The notes: generated from the sequence alone by a model not told the origin. A stretch of DNA of 64,000 nucleotides from PALSA-911 sp963743035 (GCA_963743035.1 CAVUOB010000018.1:558001-622000), one strand, 5' to 3'. Shown: positions 30,180 through 39,668, counted from the stretch's first letter. Program-made: numbers and translations.

Positions 30180-31022
30180 TCACTTGCCTTCGTTCAGCGG
30201 TTTGTCGGCCGTTTCGGGGGCAGCTTGGGGGGCAGCCTGGGGGGAGGGGGATTGCGGGAACCATACGGGTATGGTGGCGCCCTTGTCATCCCGTATTGCC
30301 TGTATCTGCGATTCACGGTGCTGACGATACAGGCTGCGGAAGGTCGCGTAGGGATCGAGGGCGGTCTTCTTGATCTGGTCGACGGGATCGAGCACGCGCT
30401 CGCGCGCGTCGACCGCGTTCACGGCGGTCTTGCTCGCCCCGAGCGCCGTGACCGCCGCGCCGGCGCCGATCCAGGTGAAAGGGTCGATGGCGATATCGGC
30501 GGCGAAGCCGGTGGCGTCGCGCGGGCTGCTGGGCCCGAGAATGGGCAGGAACAGGAACGGCCCGTTCGGGAGGCCCCAGGTGGACAGGGTGACGCCGGCG
30601 TCGTTGTCATGCGCCGGGTATCCCAGGCCGTCCGCCACATCGAATATGCCGACCACCCCGATGGTGGTGTTGATCAGGAAGCGCATCGTCGCATCGCCGG
30701 CCCGCCGCGGCTTGCCCTGTGCCATGTCGGCCGCGAGCAGGATCGGACTGCCGAGGTTGCTCAGCAAATTGTGCACGCCGGTACGCACAGGGGGAGGGGC
30801 GACGTAGCGATAGCCCTGGGCCACCGGACGCAGCAGATAGGTGTCGAGCTTTTCGTTGACGTCGTAGAAGACGCGGTTCGTCGGCTCCAGCGGGTCGTTG
30901 GCTTCCTTGAAATCGGCCACAGCGTCTGCGTCGTCCGCCGGCGGCGGCGTGGCGCAGCCGGCCAGCACCGCCAATGCGCACAGGGTCGCGAGACTGAAGT
31001 GGAAAAATCGGTCGTCGCTCAT
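30180..31022 (-). CDS. mlaA: MlaA (VacJ) outer-membrane lipoprotein
   Basis: A 280-residue lipoprotein that removes misplaced phospholipids from the outer leaflet. The signal peptide ends in lipobox LAGC (Cys about residue 23). The VacJ core follows: NDPLEPTNRVFYDVNEKLD, FLINTTIGVVGIFDVAD, and the segment around LPNGPFLFLPILGPSSPRD. The Pro/Gln/Ala-rich C-terminus is low complexity, encoded by the near-repeat ggcagcctggggggcagc. The start at 31022 (MSDDRFFHF) gives the cleanest signal peptide. It is directly followed by mlaC and is divergent from metF. Confidence 0.92.
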   Translation of the reverse strand: MSDDRFFHFSLATLCALAVLAGCATPPPADDADAVADFKEANDPLEPTNRVFYDVNEKLDTYLLRPVAQGYRYVAPPPVRTGVHNLLSNLGSPILLAADMAQGKPRRAGDATMRFLINTTIGVVGIFDVADGLGYPAHDNDAGVTLSTWGLPNGPFLFLPILGPSSPRDATGFAADIAIDPFTWIGAGAAVTALGASKTAVNAVDARERVLDPVDQIKKTALDPYATFRSLYRQHRESQIQAIRDDKGATIPVWFPQSPSPQAAPQAAPETADKPLNEGK

Positions 31023-31192
31023 GGCATTCCTCAGAATAGGCGGGAGTAGGCGCTGGACCCACATGTAAGATCATTTGGCGCGGCGTGCGCATGGCACAAG
31101 GATACGCCACGGGAGTGTCAGAGCGGTTTCTACCATGATGCCGCAGTTGCACAATGTGAGCATGACCGGATGGTTGCACGCTTGCAAAGCAA

Positions 31193-32254
31193 ATGCGGCG
31201 GTGCGACATGCCCGATATGACGCAGAATCTTCCTGTTCGCCCGATGCAGCCGCACAGCGTGCCCAATCCGGGAGAGCCCAATCTGGAGCACGGCGGGGCG
31301 ACGCTGGAGCGCTGGCTGACCGGCCCCCGCTTTCCCGCCCTTCCGGTGCGCGGCACCGGGCACAAGCCGCCATCCCTGTCGTTCGAGTTCTTCCCGCCGC
31401 GGACCGAGGCGCTGGAACAGCAGCTCTGGAACGCGATCCGGCGGCTGGAGCCGCTGGCGCCGCATTTCGTGTCCGTGACCTACGGCGCCGGCGGCACCAC
31501 CCAGGCGCGCACGCACGCCACCGTCACGCGGATCGTGGCGGAGACCAGCCTGACGCCGGCGGCGCATCTGACCTGCGTCGGCGCCAGCCAGGGCGAGGTG
31601 GACGACGTCGCGCGGCAGTACTGGGACGCCGGCATCCGCCATATCGTGGCCCTGCGCGGCGATGCGCCGCCCGGCACGGACTACATCCCGCATCCGCAGG
31701 GCTACGCCTTCGCCGCCGATCTGGTGGCCGGGCTGAAGCGGATCGCCGATTTCGAGATCTCGGTCGGCGCCTATCCGGAAACGCATCCGACGGCGCTCAG
31801 CCCGGATGCGGATCTGGACAATCTCAAGCGCAAGCTCGATGCCGGCGCGGATCGCGCCATCACCCAGTATTTCTTCGACGCCACGGTGTACCTGCGCTTC
31901 ATCGACCGCTGCCTGGCCGCCGGCATTACCGCGCCGATCGTGCCGGGGATCATGCCGGTGTCGAATTTTGCCCAGGCGGCGAAATTCTCGGCGATGTGCG
32001 GCGCCTCGGTGCCGGATTGGCTGGCGCATCTGTTCGAAGGCACCGAGGACGATCTGGAAACCCGCCGCATGGTCGCCGCGGTGGTGGCGGCGGAGCAGGT
32101 GCGGCTGCTGCAGGCCAACGGAGTGGACGAGTTCCATTTCTACACCCTGAACCGGCCGGACCTGACCTACGCGATCGCGCATATCCTCGGCGTTCGCCCG
32201 GTCTCGAAGCCGGTCGTCGCGCCTGCCGCGGCAGCCGGCGATCCGGCTTCCTGA
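31193..32254 (+). CDS. metF: 5,10-methylenetetrahydrofolate reductase
   Basis: Flavoprotein that reduces methylene-THF to methyl-THF for methionine synthesis. The TIM-barrel core starts at SLSFEFFPPRTEAL (catalytic Glu, about residue 65) and continues through SVTYGAGGTTQARTHATV, HLTCVGAS, IVALRGDAPPG, ITQYFFDATVYLRFID and GVDEFHFYTLNRPDL. The N-terminal 55 residues are a poorly conserved extension. Starts at 31193, 31208 and 31217 are all in frame and none has a strong ribosome site, so the N-terminus is uncertain. There is no metH, arsR-type regulator or recognisable SAM riboswitch beside it. Confidence 0.92.
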   Translation: MRRCDMPDMTQNLPVRPMQPHSVPNPGEPNLEHGGATLERWLTGPRFPALPVRGTGHKPPSLSFEFFPPRTEALEQQLWNAIRRLEPLAPHFVSVTYGAGGTTQARTHATVTRIVAETSLTPAAHLTCVGASQGEVDDVARQYWDAGIRHIVALRGDAPPGTDYIPHPQGYAFAADLVAGLKRIADFEISVGAYPETHPTALSPDADLDNLKRKLDAGADRAITQYFFDATVYLRFIDRCLAAGITAPIVPGIMPVSNFAQAAKFSAMCGASVPDWLAHLFEGTEDDLETRRMVAAVVAAEQVRLLQANGVDEFHFYTLNRPDLTYAIAHILGVRPVSKPVVAPAAAAGDPAS

Positions 32255-32455
32255 GCCGCAACGGCGCCTGGAACGGCGCCAGGCGCCAGCGGCTGCGGCG
32301 GCATTCGGCGACGCGCCCCGCCGCCCTGTCGCTCCCCGCCCCGTCGCCTTGCCGCGCGTCCGGGTTGGAGGTGTTCGCCACCTGTTCTATATCTCGGCGA
32401 CCTCTGAGAAGACCTGCCAACAGCGAAGATCCGGACGAGTTTCCAACACCCCGTC

Positions 32456-34639
32456 ATGACCGATTATCTCACCCGTCTGAACCCCGAGCAGCGCGCGGCG
32501 GTGGAAACCGTCGACGGGCCGTTGCTGGTGCTCGCGGGTGCCGGCACCGGCAAGACCCGCGTGCTGACCACGCGCTTCGCCCATATCCTGCTGACCCGGC
32601 GCGCCTTTCCCGGTCAGGTGCTGGCGGTGACCTTCACCAACAAGGCGGCGCGGGAGATGCGCGAACGGGTCGGCGCCATCCTCGGCCGTCCGGCGGAGGG
32701 GCTCTGGCTCGGCACGTTCCATGCGCTGTGCGCGCGCATGCTGCGCCGGCACGCGGATCTGGTCGGGCTGGCGCCGAATTTCACCATCCTGGATACCGAC
32801 GACCAGTTGCGCCTGCTGAAGCAGGTGATGGAGGCCAAGCGGATCGATACCAAGCGCTGGGCGCCGCCGGCGCTGATGGGCATCATCCAGCGCTGGAAGG
32901 ATCGCGGCCTGACGCCGGCGCGGATCACGCCCGACCAGGACAGCGACTTCGCCGCCAACCGCGCGCGCGAGCTGTACGGCGACTACCAGGCAAGGCTGGC
33001 GTCGGTGAACGCGGCGGATTTCGGCGATCTGCTGCTGCACATGACGGAGATCCTGCGCGGCCATCCGGACGTGCTGGCGCAGTATCACCGGATGTTCCGC
33101 TATATCCTGGTGGACGAGTACCAGGATACCAACGTGGTGCAGTATCTCTGGCTGCGCCTGCTGGCGCAGGAGCACAGGAACATCTGCTGCGTCGGCGATG
33201 ACGACCAGTCGATCTATTCCTGGCGCGGCGCCGAGGTGGAGAACATCCTGCGGTTCGAGCGCGATTTCGAAGGGGCGAAGATCGTCCGGCTGGAGGCGAA
33301 CTACCGCTCCACCGCGCCGATCCTGGCCGCCGCCTCGGCGCTGATCGCCAACAACGAAAGCCGGCTGGGCAAGACGCTGCGCCCCGGGCGCAACGATGCC
33401 GAGGGCGAGCCGGTTTCCGTCGTCAGCCTGTGGGACTCCGACGAGGAGGCGCGCATGGTCGGCGACCGGATCGAGACGCAGCGCCGCGACGGGCACAAAC
33501 TGGCGGAAATCGCCGTGCTGGTGCGGGCCGGCTTCCAGACCCGCGCCTTCGAGGAGCGGCTGATCGTGCTGGGCGTGCCCTATCGCGTGGTGGGCGGGCT
33601 GCGCTTCTATGAGCGGGCGGAAATCCGCGATGCCGTGGCCTATATGCGCGTGCTGCGCGGACCGGCCGACGACCTGGCATTCGAGCGGATCGTGAACGTG
33701 CCGCGAAGGGGCGTCGGCGAGCAGGCGCTGCGCGGCATGCACGAGATCTCCCGCGCCCAGGGCATACCGCTTTCCGCCGCCGCCGAGCAGCTGCTGGCCA
33801 CCGGCGCGCTGCGCGGCAAGGCGCGCGAGGCGATGGCCGAGTTGTTCCACGGCTTTGCCCGCTGGCGGAAGATGCTGGAGACCGAGGGGCATGTCGTCAC
33901 CCTGGCCACGATGCTGGACGAATCCGGCTACACCGAGATGTGGAAGCAGGACAAATCGCCGGAGGCGCCGGGCCGGCTGGAAAACCTGAAGGAGCTGGTC
34001 CGCGCGCTCGCGGATTTCGAGACCCTGGAAGGCTTCCTCGATCACGTGTCGCTGGTCATGGAGAACGAGGAGAACGCCGAGGACGACAAGGTCAGCCTGA
34101 TGACGCTGCACGGCGCCAAGGGCCTGGAATTCGACACGGTGTTCCTGCCGGGCTGGGAGGAAGGCGTGTTCCCCAACCAGCGCGCGATGGACGAGCAGGG
34201 CGCCAAGGGCCTGGAGGAGGAGCGGCGGCTGGCCTATGTCGGCATCACCCGCGCCCGCAAGCGCGCCATCATCAGCCATGCCGCCAACCGGCGCATCTAT
34301 GCCAACTGGCAGAGCAGCATCCCCAGCCGCTTCATCGACGAATTGCCGGACGAGCTGGTCGAGCGGTCCGGCTCGGCGGCGCTGGCGCGCGACGCCCGGC
34401 TGTCCGCGGCACCGAGTTTTTCCGCCTTTCCGATGGTGGCGCGCAAACCCAGGGTGATCGAGGCCTGGGAACAACCGGCGCGGCCGGCCCGGCCGGAGGC
34501 GATCGGCGTCGGCCAGCGGGTGTTTCACCAGAAATTCGGCTACGGCACCGTGACCCGCGCCGAGGACGACAAGCTGGACATCGCCTTCGAGAAGGCAGGC
34601 GACAAGCGGGTGCTGGACCGCTTCGTGGAGAAGGCATGA
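32456..34639 (+). CDS. UvrD/PcrA-type DNA helicase
   Basis: A superfamily 1 3'-5' DNA helicase of 727 residues for repair and removal of proteins from DNA. All motifs are seen: I (Walker A) AGAGTGKTRVL near residue 25, Ia TFTNKAAREMRER, II VDEYQDTN, III GDDDQSIYSWRGA, IV LEANYRS, V MTLHGAKGLEFD near 540, and VI YVGITRARK. The C-terminal 50 residues form the small RNAP/DNA-binding domain (GQRVFHQKFGYGTV). The last four bases overlap the prmA start as ATGA, so the two are translationally coupled, although their functions are unrelated. Rep is a less likely alternative. Confidence 0.93.
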   Translation: MTDYLTRLNPEQRAAVETVDGPLLVLAGAGTGKTRVLTTRFAHILLTRRAFPGQVLAVTFTNKAAREMRERVGAILGRPAEGLWLGTFHALCARMLRRHADLVGLAPNFTILDTDDQLRLLKQVMEAKRIDTKRWAPPALMGIIQRWKDRGLTPARITPDQDSDFAANRARELYGDYQARLASVNAADFGDLLLHMTEILRGHPDVLAQYHRMFRYILVDEYQDTNVVQYLWLRLLAQEHRNICCVGDDDQSIYSWRGAEVENILRFERDFEGAKIVRLEANYRSTAPILAAASALIANNESRLGKTLRPGRNDAEGEPVSVVSLWDSDEEARMVGDRIETQRRDGHKLAEIAVLVRAGFQTRAFEERLIVLGVPYRVVGGLRFYERAEIRDAVAYMRVLRGPADDLAFERIVNVPRRGVGEQALRGMHEISRAQGIPLSAAAEQLLATGALRGKAREAMAELFHGFARWRKMLETEGHVVTLATMLDESGYTEMWKQDKSPEAPGRLENLKELVRALADFETLEGFLDHVSLVMENEENAEDDKVSLMTLHGAKGLEFDTVFLPGWEEGVFPNQRAMDEQGAKGLEEERRLAYVGITRARKRAIISHAANRRIYANWQSSIPSRFIDELPDELVERSGSAALARDARLSAAPSFSAFPMVARKPRVIEAWEQPARPARPEAIGVGQRVFHQKFGYGTVTRAEDDKLDIAFEKAGDKRVLDRFVEKA

Positions 34640-35514
34640 AAAAGAGCATCGAGGCGCTGGAGACGGTCTTCGTCGATGTGCCGGAGACCGCGCTGGAAGC
34701 GTTCGAGGCGGCGCTGCTGTCGGCGTGCAGCACGGTCGGGTTCTTCCTGGACGAGGACACCCGGATCTGGCGCATCGAAGGGGTGAAGCCGGTCGGCGCC
34801 AATGAGGCGGAGCTGGTGGGCGGCCTGGCGCTGGCGGAGATGATGACCGGCGTTTCCGCGCCGCTGCAGCGCAACGCCACGGCGGCCGAGGGCTGGCTGG
34901 CGCGGACCTATGAATCCTTCCCCGAACAGCCGGTCGGCCGGCGTTTCGCGGTGCGCGGCTCGCATCTGCGGGGACCGGGCACGCCCGGGCGGATCACGCT
35001 GACGCTGGATGCCGGGGTGGCCTTCGGTTCGGGGGAGCACGGTTCGACCCGCGGCTGCCTGCGGGCGCTGGAGCGGATCGCCTATCGCCGTCCGCGGCGG
35101 ATCCTGGATCTCGGCACCGGTTCCGGCATCCTGGCGATGGCGGCGGCCAGGCTGCTGCATCGCCCGGTGCTGGCGACGGATATCGAGCCGTGGTCGGTGC
35201 GGGTGGCGGCGCGCAATGCCGCCGAAAACGGCGTCGGCGCGCTGCTGACGGCGCGGCTGGCGGATGGCTGGAGCCACCCGGTGGTCAGCGCCGGCGCGCC
35301 CTATGATCTGGTGTTCGCCAATATCCTGGCCCGCCCGCTTTGCGCGATGGCGAAGCATTTGGCGGCGAACCTGTCGCCGGGCGGCACGGCCATCCTGGCG
35401 GGGCTGCTGAACACCCAGGCGAACCTGGTGCTATCGGCGCATCGGCGGCTGGGGATGCGGCTCGACTTCGCGCTGCGCGAAGGCAATTGGACGACGCTGG
35501 TGCTGCGGCGCTAG
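34636..35514 (+). CDS. prmA: Ribosomal protein L11 methyltransferase
   Basis: SAM-dependent methyltransferase of 292 residues that modifies ribosomal protein L11. The N-terminal substrate-recognition domain (about residues 1-110) is followed by the catalytic fold: FGSGEHGSTRGCL, motif I ILDLGTGSGILAMAA (about 155-170), ATDIEPWSVRVAARNA, and LVFANILARPL with the characteristic N-I-L. It overlaps the helicase gene by four bases. Its TAG stop is the first CTAG of the palindromic repeat that follows. Confidence 0.92.
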   Translation: MKKSIEALETVFVDVPETALEAFEAALLSACSTVGFFLDEDTRIWRIEGVKPVGANEAELVGGLALAEMMTGVSAPLQRNATAAEGWLARTYESFPEQPVGRRFAVRGSHLRGPGTPGRITLTLDAGVAFGSGEHGSTRGCLRALERIAYRRPRRILDLGTGSGILAMAAARLLHRPVLATDIEPWSVRVAARNAAENGVGALLTARLADGWSHPVVSAGAPYDLVFANILARPLCAMAKHLAANLSPGGTAILAGLLNTQANLVLSAHRRLGMRLDFALREGNWTTLVLRR

Positions 35515-35645
35515 AGCAATATCGCTTGAGGTGCTTCAACTGAGCGATGAAATTGCTCGTTAAAACAAAAACTTAGAGTATGATTGCCGCGTCTATCAGC
35601 GGCGATCATGCTCTAAGGTCGGGAGGCGGGGGCCATGGCCCCCGC
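35511..35645. repeat. Palindromic intergenic repeat element, copy 1
   Basis: A chain of hairpins after prmA. The first (35514-35558) pairs gagcaat and atcgct with agcgat and attgctc. Then comes cgttaaaacaaaaac, followed by a second hairpin (35573-35616) with 18-bp arms beginning ttagagtatgatt; its two differences from perfect pairing are both G-U. A third (35626-35645) is the perfect gcgggggcc/ggcccccgc. A related element lies at 50164-50230, sharing the ctagagca opening, the attgctcg/actgctcg arm, taaaacaaa and a closing ctagag-like end. The element overlaps the prmA stop codon. Confidence 0.8.
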
Positions 35646-35683
35646 TCTCTCACTCTCGCCCTCGCAGCCTCGGTCAGCGGGTC

Positions 35684-35980
35684 TCAGTAGCCGCGGCGGG
35701 CGTGTTCGCGGGCGAAGTTGCTGTCGAAAACCTGCGCGAGGTTGCTGCGCGACAGGCCGATATCGGCCAGTTCGCGGTCGTCCAGGCTGTTCAGCTCGGC
35801 CAGCACCGCACCGCGGCGGAAATAGGCAACCAGGTGGGCCAGGGCATCGCCCAGGCGGCGGGCCAGGTTCTGATTGACGGCCAGGCGGGCCTCGGCGGCG
35901 TTGCGATAGCTTTCGCCAAAGGAGGCGGGAAGGCCGATATTGAAGTCTGCGTTCAGGCGGGGGGTGTTCATGGTCTTCAT
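35684..35980 (-). CDS. DUF1127 domain protein
   Basis: A small protein of 98 residues (or 95 if translation starts at the second Met, 35971). The C-terminal DUF1127 motif is complete: LNSLDDRELADIGLSRSNL (about residues 62-80), followed by the basic AREHARRGY end. Short DUF1127 proteins in alphaproteobacteria act as small RNA- or protein-interacting regulators of phosphate, carbon and stress responses, which is family knowledge rather than evidence here. It is monocistronic, with its own 190-bp divergent region shared with the aminopeptidase P gene. Confidence 0.85.
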   Translation of the reverse strand: MKTMNTPRLNADFNIGLPASFGESYRNAAEARLAVNQNLARRLGDALAHLVAYFRRGAVLAELNSLDDRELADIGLSRSNLAQVFDSNFAREHARRGY

Positions 35981-36171
35981 TCCGGTCGGCTACCCGGGTC
36001 TGGCGCGTCGTCGTCGTGGCGGGGCGCTCTCGGGTCTTGCTGCAATGCAACATAGGTTGCCGATATCGCTGCGATAAGCGACGATTTGCTCAATCTGATA
36101 TGCTTCAATCACATGGATCGGCGATTAGCTCTGAACAGGACGCTTGGCTGACCCCAGGGGAGGAAAACCGC

Positions 36172-37995
36172 ATGACCGAGACAATGGCCGCCCCGCCGGC
36201 CGTTCAGCTGGCCGATCGACTGGCCGCGCTCCGGGTTGAACTGGCGCGCCAGGGCCTCGCCGGGTTCATCGTGCCGCGTGCCGACGAGCATCTGGGCGAG
36301 TATGTGCCGCCCGGCGCGGAGCGGCTTGCCTGGCTGACCGGCTTCACCGGCAGCGCGGGGCTGGCGGCGGTGCTGCCCGATCGCGCCGCGGTGTTCACCG
36401 ACGGGCGCTATGTGCTGCAGCTCGAGCAGCAGACCGACCCGGCGCTGTGGGAGCGCCAGCACATCATCGAGACGCCGCCGCCGGGCTGGCTGGCGGCGCA
36501 TGCGCCGGCCGGCGCGGCGATCGGCTACGACCCGCTGCTGATCGGCGAGGAGGCGCTGGCGCGCTACACCGATGCCGGGCTGACGATGGTGCCGGTGGCG
36601 GCCAACCCGATCGATGCGGTCTGGACGGACCGGCCGCCGGCGCCGCTGTCCCCGGCGGTGCCGCATGCGCTGGAATATGCCGGGCGCGCCTCGGTGGAGA
36701 AGCGGGAGGATATCGCCGCGATCCTGCGCACGGCGAAGCAGGACGCGGCGGTGATCACCGATCCGGCCTCGCTCGCCTGGCTGCTGAACATCCGCGGCTC
36801 GGACGTGCCGTTCACCCCGTTCGCGCTCGGGTTTGCGCTGGTGCATGCGGCGGATGCGCGGGTGGAGCTGTTCATGGACCCGGCCAAGCTGACCGAGGAG
36901 ACCCGCGCCTGGCTGGGCAACGGCGTGGCGGTGGCCGGGCGCGAGGCGCTGGCACCGGCGCTGTCGCGGCTGGGCGGCAAGACCGTGCGCGTGGATGGGG
37001 CGGGCTCGCCCGTCTGGTTCGCCCAGACGCTGCGCGCGGCCGGCGCGCAGGTGGCGAACGCGCCCGATCCCTGCCTGCTGCCGAAGGCCTGCAAGAATTC
37101 GGTGGAACGCCAGGGTGCGCGCAATGCGCATCAGCGCGACGGCGTGGCGGTATGCCGGTTCCTGCATTTCCTCGCCGAACAGGGGCAGGCCGGCTCGCTG
37201 ACCGAGATCTCCGCCGCGGCCAGGCTGCTGGCGCTGCGCGAAGCGGTGGAGGGGTTCCGCGGCGAAAGCTTCCCCGCCATATCCGGCGCCGGCCCGCATG
37301 GCGCGATCATCCATTACCGGGTCAGCCCGGAGACCGACCGCCGGATCGGCCCGGACGAGGTGTACCTGATCGACAGCGGCGCGCAGTATCTGGATGGCAC
37401 GACCGATATCACCCGCACGATCTGGACCGGGCCGGGCGTTCCGCCGGCCGAACTGCGCCAGCGTTTCACCCGGGTGATGAAGGGGCATATCGCCATCGCC
37501 ACGCTGGTGTTTCCCCAGGGGGTGGCCGGCGCGCATCTGGACGGATTCGCCCGCAGCGCGCTGTGGCGGGTGGGGCTGGATTACGACCATGGCACCGGGC
37601 ACGGCGTCGGCAGCTATCTGTCGGTGCATGAGGGCCCGGTCAGCCTGTCGCGGGTGGCGCGGCCGGTGCCGCTGGCGCCGGGCATGATCCTGTCCAACGA
37701 GCCCGGCTACTACCTGCCGGGCAGCTACGGCATCCGGCTGGAGAACCTGCTGCTGGTGCAGGCGGCCGAGCTGGCGAATGCGCTGAAACCGTTCCTGAGC
37801 TTCGAAACCCTGACCCTGGCGCCGTTCGACCGCCAGCTGCTGGCGGTGGAGCTGCTGAATGCCGACGAGATCGCCTGGCTGGATGCCTATCATGCCTCTG
37901 TGCTGGAGGAGATCGGGCCCAGGCTCGATGGCCCGGCGCGCGCATGGCTGCTGCAGGCTTGCCGGCCGATCGGGGACGCCTCCGGCGAAATCTGA
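36172..37995 (+). CDS. pepP: Aminopeptidase P family metallopeptidase (M24B)
   Basis: A cytosolic Xaa-Pro aminopeptidase of 607 residues, the long three-domain form (about 600 residues, like eukaryotic XPNPEP1) rather than the short E. coli type. Two creatinase-like N-terminal domains (VPRADEHLGEYVPP; FTDGRYVLQLEQQTD) precede the pita-bread catalytic domain. Metal ligands are visible in LIDSGAQYLDGTTDITRT (two Asp), HGTGHGVGSYLSVHEGP (His), LSNEPGYY (Glu) and GIRLENLLLV (Glu). The start at 36172 (MTETMAAPP) has GGGGAGGAAAA upstream. It is monocistronic. Confidence 0.92.
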   Translation: MTETMAAPPAVQLADRLAALRVELARQGLAGFIVPRADEHLGEYVPPGAERLAWLTGFTGSAGLAAVLPDRAAVFTDGRYVLQLEQQTDPALWERQHIIETPPPGWLAAHAPAGAAIGYDPLLIGEEALARYTDAGLTMVPVAANPIDAVWTDRPPAPLSPAVPHALEYAGRASVEKREDIAAILRTAKQDAAVITDPASLAWLLNIRGSDVPFTPFALGFALVHAADARVELFMDPAKLTEETRAWLGNGVAVAGREALAPALSRLGGKTVRVDGAGSPVWFAQTLRAAGAQVANAPDPCLLPKACKNSVERQGARNAHQRDGVAVCRFLHFLAEQGQAGSLTEISAAARLLALREAVEGFRGESFPAISGAGPHGAIIHYRVSPETDRRIGPDEVYLIDSGAQYLDGTTDITRTIWTGPGVPPAELRQRFTRVMKGHIAIATLVFPQGVAGAHLDGFARSALWRVGLDYDHGTGHGVGSYLSVHEGPVSLSRVARPVPLAPGMILSNEPGYYLPGSYGIRLENLLLVQAAELANALKPFLSFETLTLAPFDRQLLAVELLNADEIAWLDAYHASVLEEIGPRLDGPARAWLLQACRPIGDASGEI

Positions 37996-38046
37996 GGCGT
38001 ATTAACCCGAATCGGCCGCGCAACAGTCAGGATGCGCCGCGGGATT

Positions 38047-38074
38047 GGCCCCCAGACTGGCCCCCAGACTGGCC
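38047..38074. repeat. Short 12-bp tandem repeat
   Basis: The unit ggcccccagact occurs twice with a partial third copy (ggcccaggca) in the leader of the small gene at 38108. It adds to the short direct repeats found in other spacers of this window. Confidence 0.75.
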
Positions 38075-38107
38075 CAGGCAGTGGGACCAGGGAGCAGGAG
38101 AGACGCG

Positions 38108-38416
38108 GTGCTCGACAGGACGGAACTCAGAACGCTTGCGCAGTGGTGCCGGGGACGGGGGCTTCGCCTGCTGCCGCTGGGCACGGGCGCCGAGGGAAGC
38201 GTGATCCTGTTCGAGTGGCTGGAGCCGACCCGGCCCTGGCAGCGCATGAAACTGGTGCTGGACGATGACGGTTTCCGGCTCTGTGACGAGTTCGGCGACC
38301 TGCTGGCCAGCGGCTCGGACCTGCCGGCGATGCTGGATGCCCTGGACGGCGGCATCGCCGAGCCGGCCGCCCGCGGTGCGGGCGGCGCGGCTTCCTGGTC
38401 GAGCCTGATGGTGTGA
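38108..38416 (+). CDS. Small protein of unknown function
   Basis: A 102-residue protein I do not recognise. A GTG start at 38108 (LDRTELRTLAQWCRGRG) has GGAGCAGGAGAG just upstream; an ATG 21 codons earlier lies in a repeat and lacks a ribosome site. The core EGSVILFEWLEPTRPWQRMKLVLDDDGF suggests alternating strands, followed by an Ala/Gly-rich tail. There are no membrane segments or signal peptide. It begins 112 bp after the aminopeptidase gene, on the same strand. Confidence 0.5.
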   Translation: MLDRTELRTLAQWCRGRGLRLLPLGTGAEGSVILFEWLEPTRPWQRMKLVLDDDGFRLCDEFGDLLASGSDLPAMLDALDGGIAEPAARGAGGAASWSSLMV

Positions 38417-38889
38417 AGCAGGCAGAGAGGGCCGGCATCCGTTGCGCCGGCAATAAACCGGGGCGAGACGCTCCGGTCTCGAACACGGCGCCGGCATGCG
38501 CGCTCCATGTCATTGTGTTGCATTTCGAGATTCGAGCGATTGTGAAGTTCTGTTGCCGCCGCCGCGGCGTTGTTCATTCCGTTCGAAATGCGATGAGACG
38601 AATGAAGCTGGCTCCGGCAACCCGACCGGAAGTCTGTCGCCGCCTGTCCATGATCGCTAATGCCTTGTTTATTCATCAAAATCTATGCTCATCGCCGTGA
38701 TGCCAAAAGCCCCGGCCTGCCCACGGCGCTGCCGGGAACCGCGTCAGAATGTATCATTTAAGCCAGAAATATTGCGAATCTTCCTTGCGTTTCGCTTCCG
38801 AGCCATATAGGGTGTGCTTATCAGATTGTTGCAAGGCGTATTTCCTGACCACCGGCACGCAAAATGCGACAGCTTCGAAGGAGCGGAAA
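38417..38889. other. Intergenic region before the first PEP-CTERM gene
   Basis: 473 bp without a convincing gene. Base composition falls from GC-rich to nearly balanced from about 38500, with AT-rich stretches such as tatcatttaagccagaaatattg. It presumably contains the promoter of the PEP-CTERM gene. No repeat or structured RNA was recognised. Confidence 0.5.
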
Positions 38890-39576
38890 ATGAAAGCCAA
38901 GCTTGGTGCGGTGTGTGCGGTTATAGGCATCATGGCGGCATCCTCTGCCATGACGGAGGCCTCGGCTTATACCGTCAGCGGCTATTTCACCTTCGTGGCG
39001 GTGGGGCAGGGCGTCACCTATAGTGGCGGCACGAACCTCTCGACCGCCACGTCGGTGACATTCCCGACGACGGAATATGTCAACTTCATTCCGTCGACCA
39101 ATCTGGTCGATGGCGTCGCGAACGACTTCGCGAGTGGCCTTTCCTGGTCGTTTTCGAACTTTGCCACGGTTACCCTGAGCACGGGCACGCTCTCGACGGT
39201 CGGTGGCTTCGTGAACATCCCGTCTTTCCTGACCTTCGCGGCGAACAGCTTTTTGGGAACAGGAACGACGCCGGCAGACCGCTTCACGTACGACATGGTC
39301 CTGACGAACTGGACCTCGAGCGCGGCCAATGAGCTGACACTCACTTCTCAGGGCTTCGTATATGACGCGGTCGGAGCCTTCTATCCCACCCCGGCGGAAC
39401 TGTCGATTTCCCTGACGTCCAATTGCGGGTTGAAGCCCTGCAACGCAGCGGCTGGCACCTGGGTGTTTTCAGCCGAGGGCACTGGCGGTAACAGCCTGAT
39501 CCCTGAGCCGGTATCGATGTCCCTGCTGGGCGCCGGCCTGGCTGGGCTTGCGGTGGCTCGCCGCCGCCGAGGCTGA
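38890..39576 (+). CDS. PEP-CTERM sorting-domain secreted protein
   Basis: A secreted protein of 228 residues. The signal peptide is MKAKLGAVCAVIGIMAASS with cleavage near ASA. The body is Thr/Ser/Gly-rich beta-type sequence without a named domain. A C-terminal PEP-CTERM tripartite signal is present: IPEPVSMSLL, a hydrophobic helix GAGLAGLAVA, and the basic tail RRRRG. AAGGAGCGG lies just upstream of the ATG at 38890. PEP-CTERM proteins are normally processed by an exosortase linked to exopolysaccharide; no exosortase is in the window. Two Cys near residue 180 (SNCGLKPCN) may form a disulfide. Function unknown. Confidence 0.82.
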   Translation: MKAKLGAVCAVIGIMAASSAMTEASAYTVSGYFTFVAVGQGVTYSGGTNLSTATSVTFPTTEYVNFIPSTNLVDGVANDFASGLSWSFSNFATVTLSTGTLSTVGGFVNIPSFLTFAANSFLGTGTTPADRFTYDMVLTNWTSSAANELTLTSQGFVYDAVGAFYPTPAELSISLTSNCGLKPCNAAAGTWVFSAEGTGGNSLIPEPVSMSLLGAGLAGLAVARRRRG

Positions 39577-39580
39577 CGAT

Positions 39581-39656
39581 ACCTGCCCCTGGCAGGGGCA
39601 GGTGTGACAGGCGGACCTGATCGGAAAGGCGGGCCAGATTACTGGTCCGCCTTTTT
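39581..39656 (+). terminator. Hairpins and terminator after the PEP-CTERM gene
   Basis: A first perfect 9-bp stem-loop (39581-39603, acctgcccc/ggggcaggt) is followed by a second (39628-39651, ggcgggccag/ctggtccgcc with an atta loop and one G-U). That one runs straight into ttttt, a standard rho-independent terminator on the plus strand. Confidence 0.8.
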
Positions 39657-39668
39657 GCCGAGCGGGCC

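Noticed and set aside
31065..31192. SAM riboswitch upstream of metF
   Set aside because: I looked for the SAM-II core and a P1 helix with the expected pseudoknot bases and found no match.
35511..35645. CRISPR-like array after prmA
   Set aside because: The units are unequal palindromes with no regular spacer or repeated direct unit; it is a hairpin-type intergenic element.
38413..38700. A 95-codon frame between the small protein and PEP-CTERM genes
   Set aside because: It has no ribosome site, an unusual Cys/Arg-rich composition, no domain, and overlaps the end of the preceding gene.
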